DNA of 64,000 nt from Methanobacterium aggregans (GTDB lineage Archaea; Methanobacteriota; Methanobacteria; Methanobacteriales; Methanobacteriaceae), in NCBI RefSeq assembly GCF_017874455.1, contig NZ_JAGGLN010000004.1, forward strand, positions 62,001 through 126,000, read 5' to 3'. This document shows, in pieces, positions 63,498 to 64,000 of this stretch. How positions within the stretch are numbered: position 1 is the stretch's first letter; each line of letters begins with the position of its first letter. The notes below the pieces were generated by a model. That model was not told the origin of the DNA, searched no databases, and saw nothing but the letters and a program-made list of their open reading frames with translations. Made by a program: the position numbers and the translations under genes.

Positions 63498-63686
63498 ATG
63501 AAGAATAGTAAGGGAAATCCTGAAATGCTCAACCTGAAAAACTACATCGTTGGTTTGACCTTCGTTTTAATGCTCACAATTTTTCTACTGAAGAAAATAC
63601 ATGATAGAAATGCGCAGAAAAATAAACAAATAATGGAACATAAGGAACGAAAAGAACGGTTTAAAAACAGAAAGAGCAGAAAATAA
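63498..63686 (+). CDS. Small membrane-anchored basic protein (62 aa)
   Basis: One transmembrane helix (NYIVGLTFVLMLTIFLLK, about residues 15-32) is followed by a strongly basic cytoplasmic tail (KNKQIMEHKERKERFKNRKS). No clear ribosome site precedes ATG 63498; a later ATG at codon 10 (63525) behind AAGGGAAAT is an alternative. It follows serS by 82 bases. Function unknown. Confidence 0.5.
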   Translation: MKNSKGNPEMLNLKNYIVGLTFVLMLTIFLLKKIHDRNAQKNKQIMEHKERKERFKNRKSRK

Positions 63687-63816
63687 TGAAAAATATTTAT
63701 TAAAATAATCATCAGAGGAATAATTATTATTTTTAATTAAAATTTAATGATTTGAATGGATTATATTATCTAAAATAAATTTAAAATAAAAAATTATTAT
63801 AAAGAGTTATTATTTT

Positions 63817-63848
63817 TATTATAAAAGAAGCCTATTATAAAAGAAGCC
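63817..63848. repeat. Perfect 16-bp tandem duplication
   Basis: TATTATAAAAGAAGCC occurs twice head to tail. It is in the last 314 bases of the window (63687-64000), which are very AT-rich and show no gene. Confidence 0.6.
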
Positions 63849-64000
63849 CAAAAATTATTTTTAGAATTTAAAATAAAAAAATTAGATATTATGATAGTTT
63901 TTTACTGCTTTTAATTGGATATCTGGGAAAAAATATTAGAAAAATGGTTCAGAAAATGGATGAATTTTTCTACTGAAGAATTTTTGCATCCATTTAATCC

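Overview
The window reads as chromosome of a low-GC, hydrogenotrophic, pseudomurein-walled methanogen, most likely the genus Methanobacterium. The evidence is an A-type ATP synthase operon, an archaeal nif operon with nifI1/nifI2 between nifH and nifD, type-2 SerRS, tyrosine decarboxylase MfnA (methanofuran), archaeal Trm56, Pcc1 and L10e, many TTG starts behind GGAGGTGA-type Shine-Dalgarno sites, TTTATATA-type promoters and oligo-T terminators. No provirus, insertion sequence or CRISPR array was seen. The species call is inference from gene content.

Layout. 0-5 kb: 3' part of the A1A0 ATP synthase operon (C end, F, A, B, D, then a DUF22-like protein) closed by a hairpin terminator. 5-13 kb: small hypotheticals, a UPF0216 gene broken by an in-frame TAA, a trkA-trkH potassium uptake pair, an ATP-grasp ligase, tRNA-Gln(UUG), a stand-alone Cas4-like nuclease and a TRAM-domain RNA-binding protein. 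13-27.6 kb: an envelope region with a YhgE/Pip exporter, a large secreted glycosidase-like/pseudomurein-binding/transglutaminase protein with an aromatic-basic tetrapeptide repeat, an ABC-2 exporter, an MBL-rhodanese protein, TspO, a DUF11 surface protein under a two-operator promoter, and a secreted clan-CD-like cysteine protease candidate with a Lys/Tyr-rich tail. 27.7-33.4 kb: mixed housekeeping, myo-inositol-phosphate synthase and a cytoplasmic papain-like protease.

33.7-44.4 kb, minus strand: the nif operon nifH-I1-I2-D-K-E-N-X behind a TATA box and a perfect GGAA-N6-TTCC operator of the NrpR type, followed downstream by a separately promoted molybdopterin oxidoreductase. NifDK is the enzyme, NifH its reductase, NifI1/I2 the ammonium switch-off sensors, and NifEN/NifX the cofactor assembly proteins. 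44.8-64 kb: a GT-C-like membrane protein, pyruvate carboxylase subunit B, QueC, LarC, a PII-like/zinc-ribbon gene pair, cobamide genes (CbiS-like, CobS), Trm56, Upp, a fumarase beta subunit, MfnA, rpl10e-ppsA, a CooC-like ATPase, Pcc1 and SerS.

The most unusual items are the surface proteins with aromatic-basic repeats, the paired GTGAC palindromes at the DUF11 promoter, the PII-like/zinc-ribbon pair, the intergenic repeat and palindrome cluster at 12.76-13.11 kb, the hairpin-bearing gap between nifI2 and nifD, and the interrupted UPF0216 gene. No single complete novel system could be proven from sequence alone.
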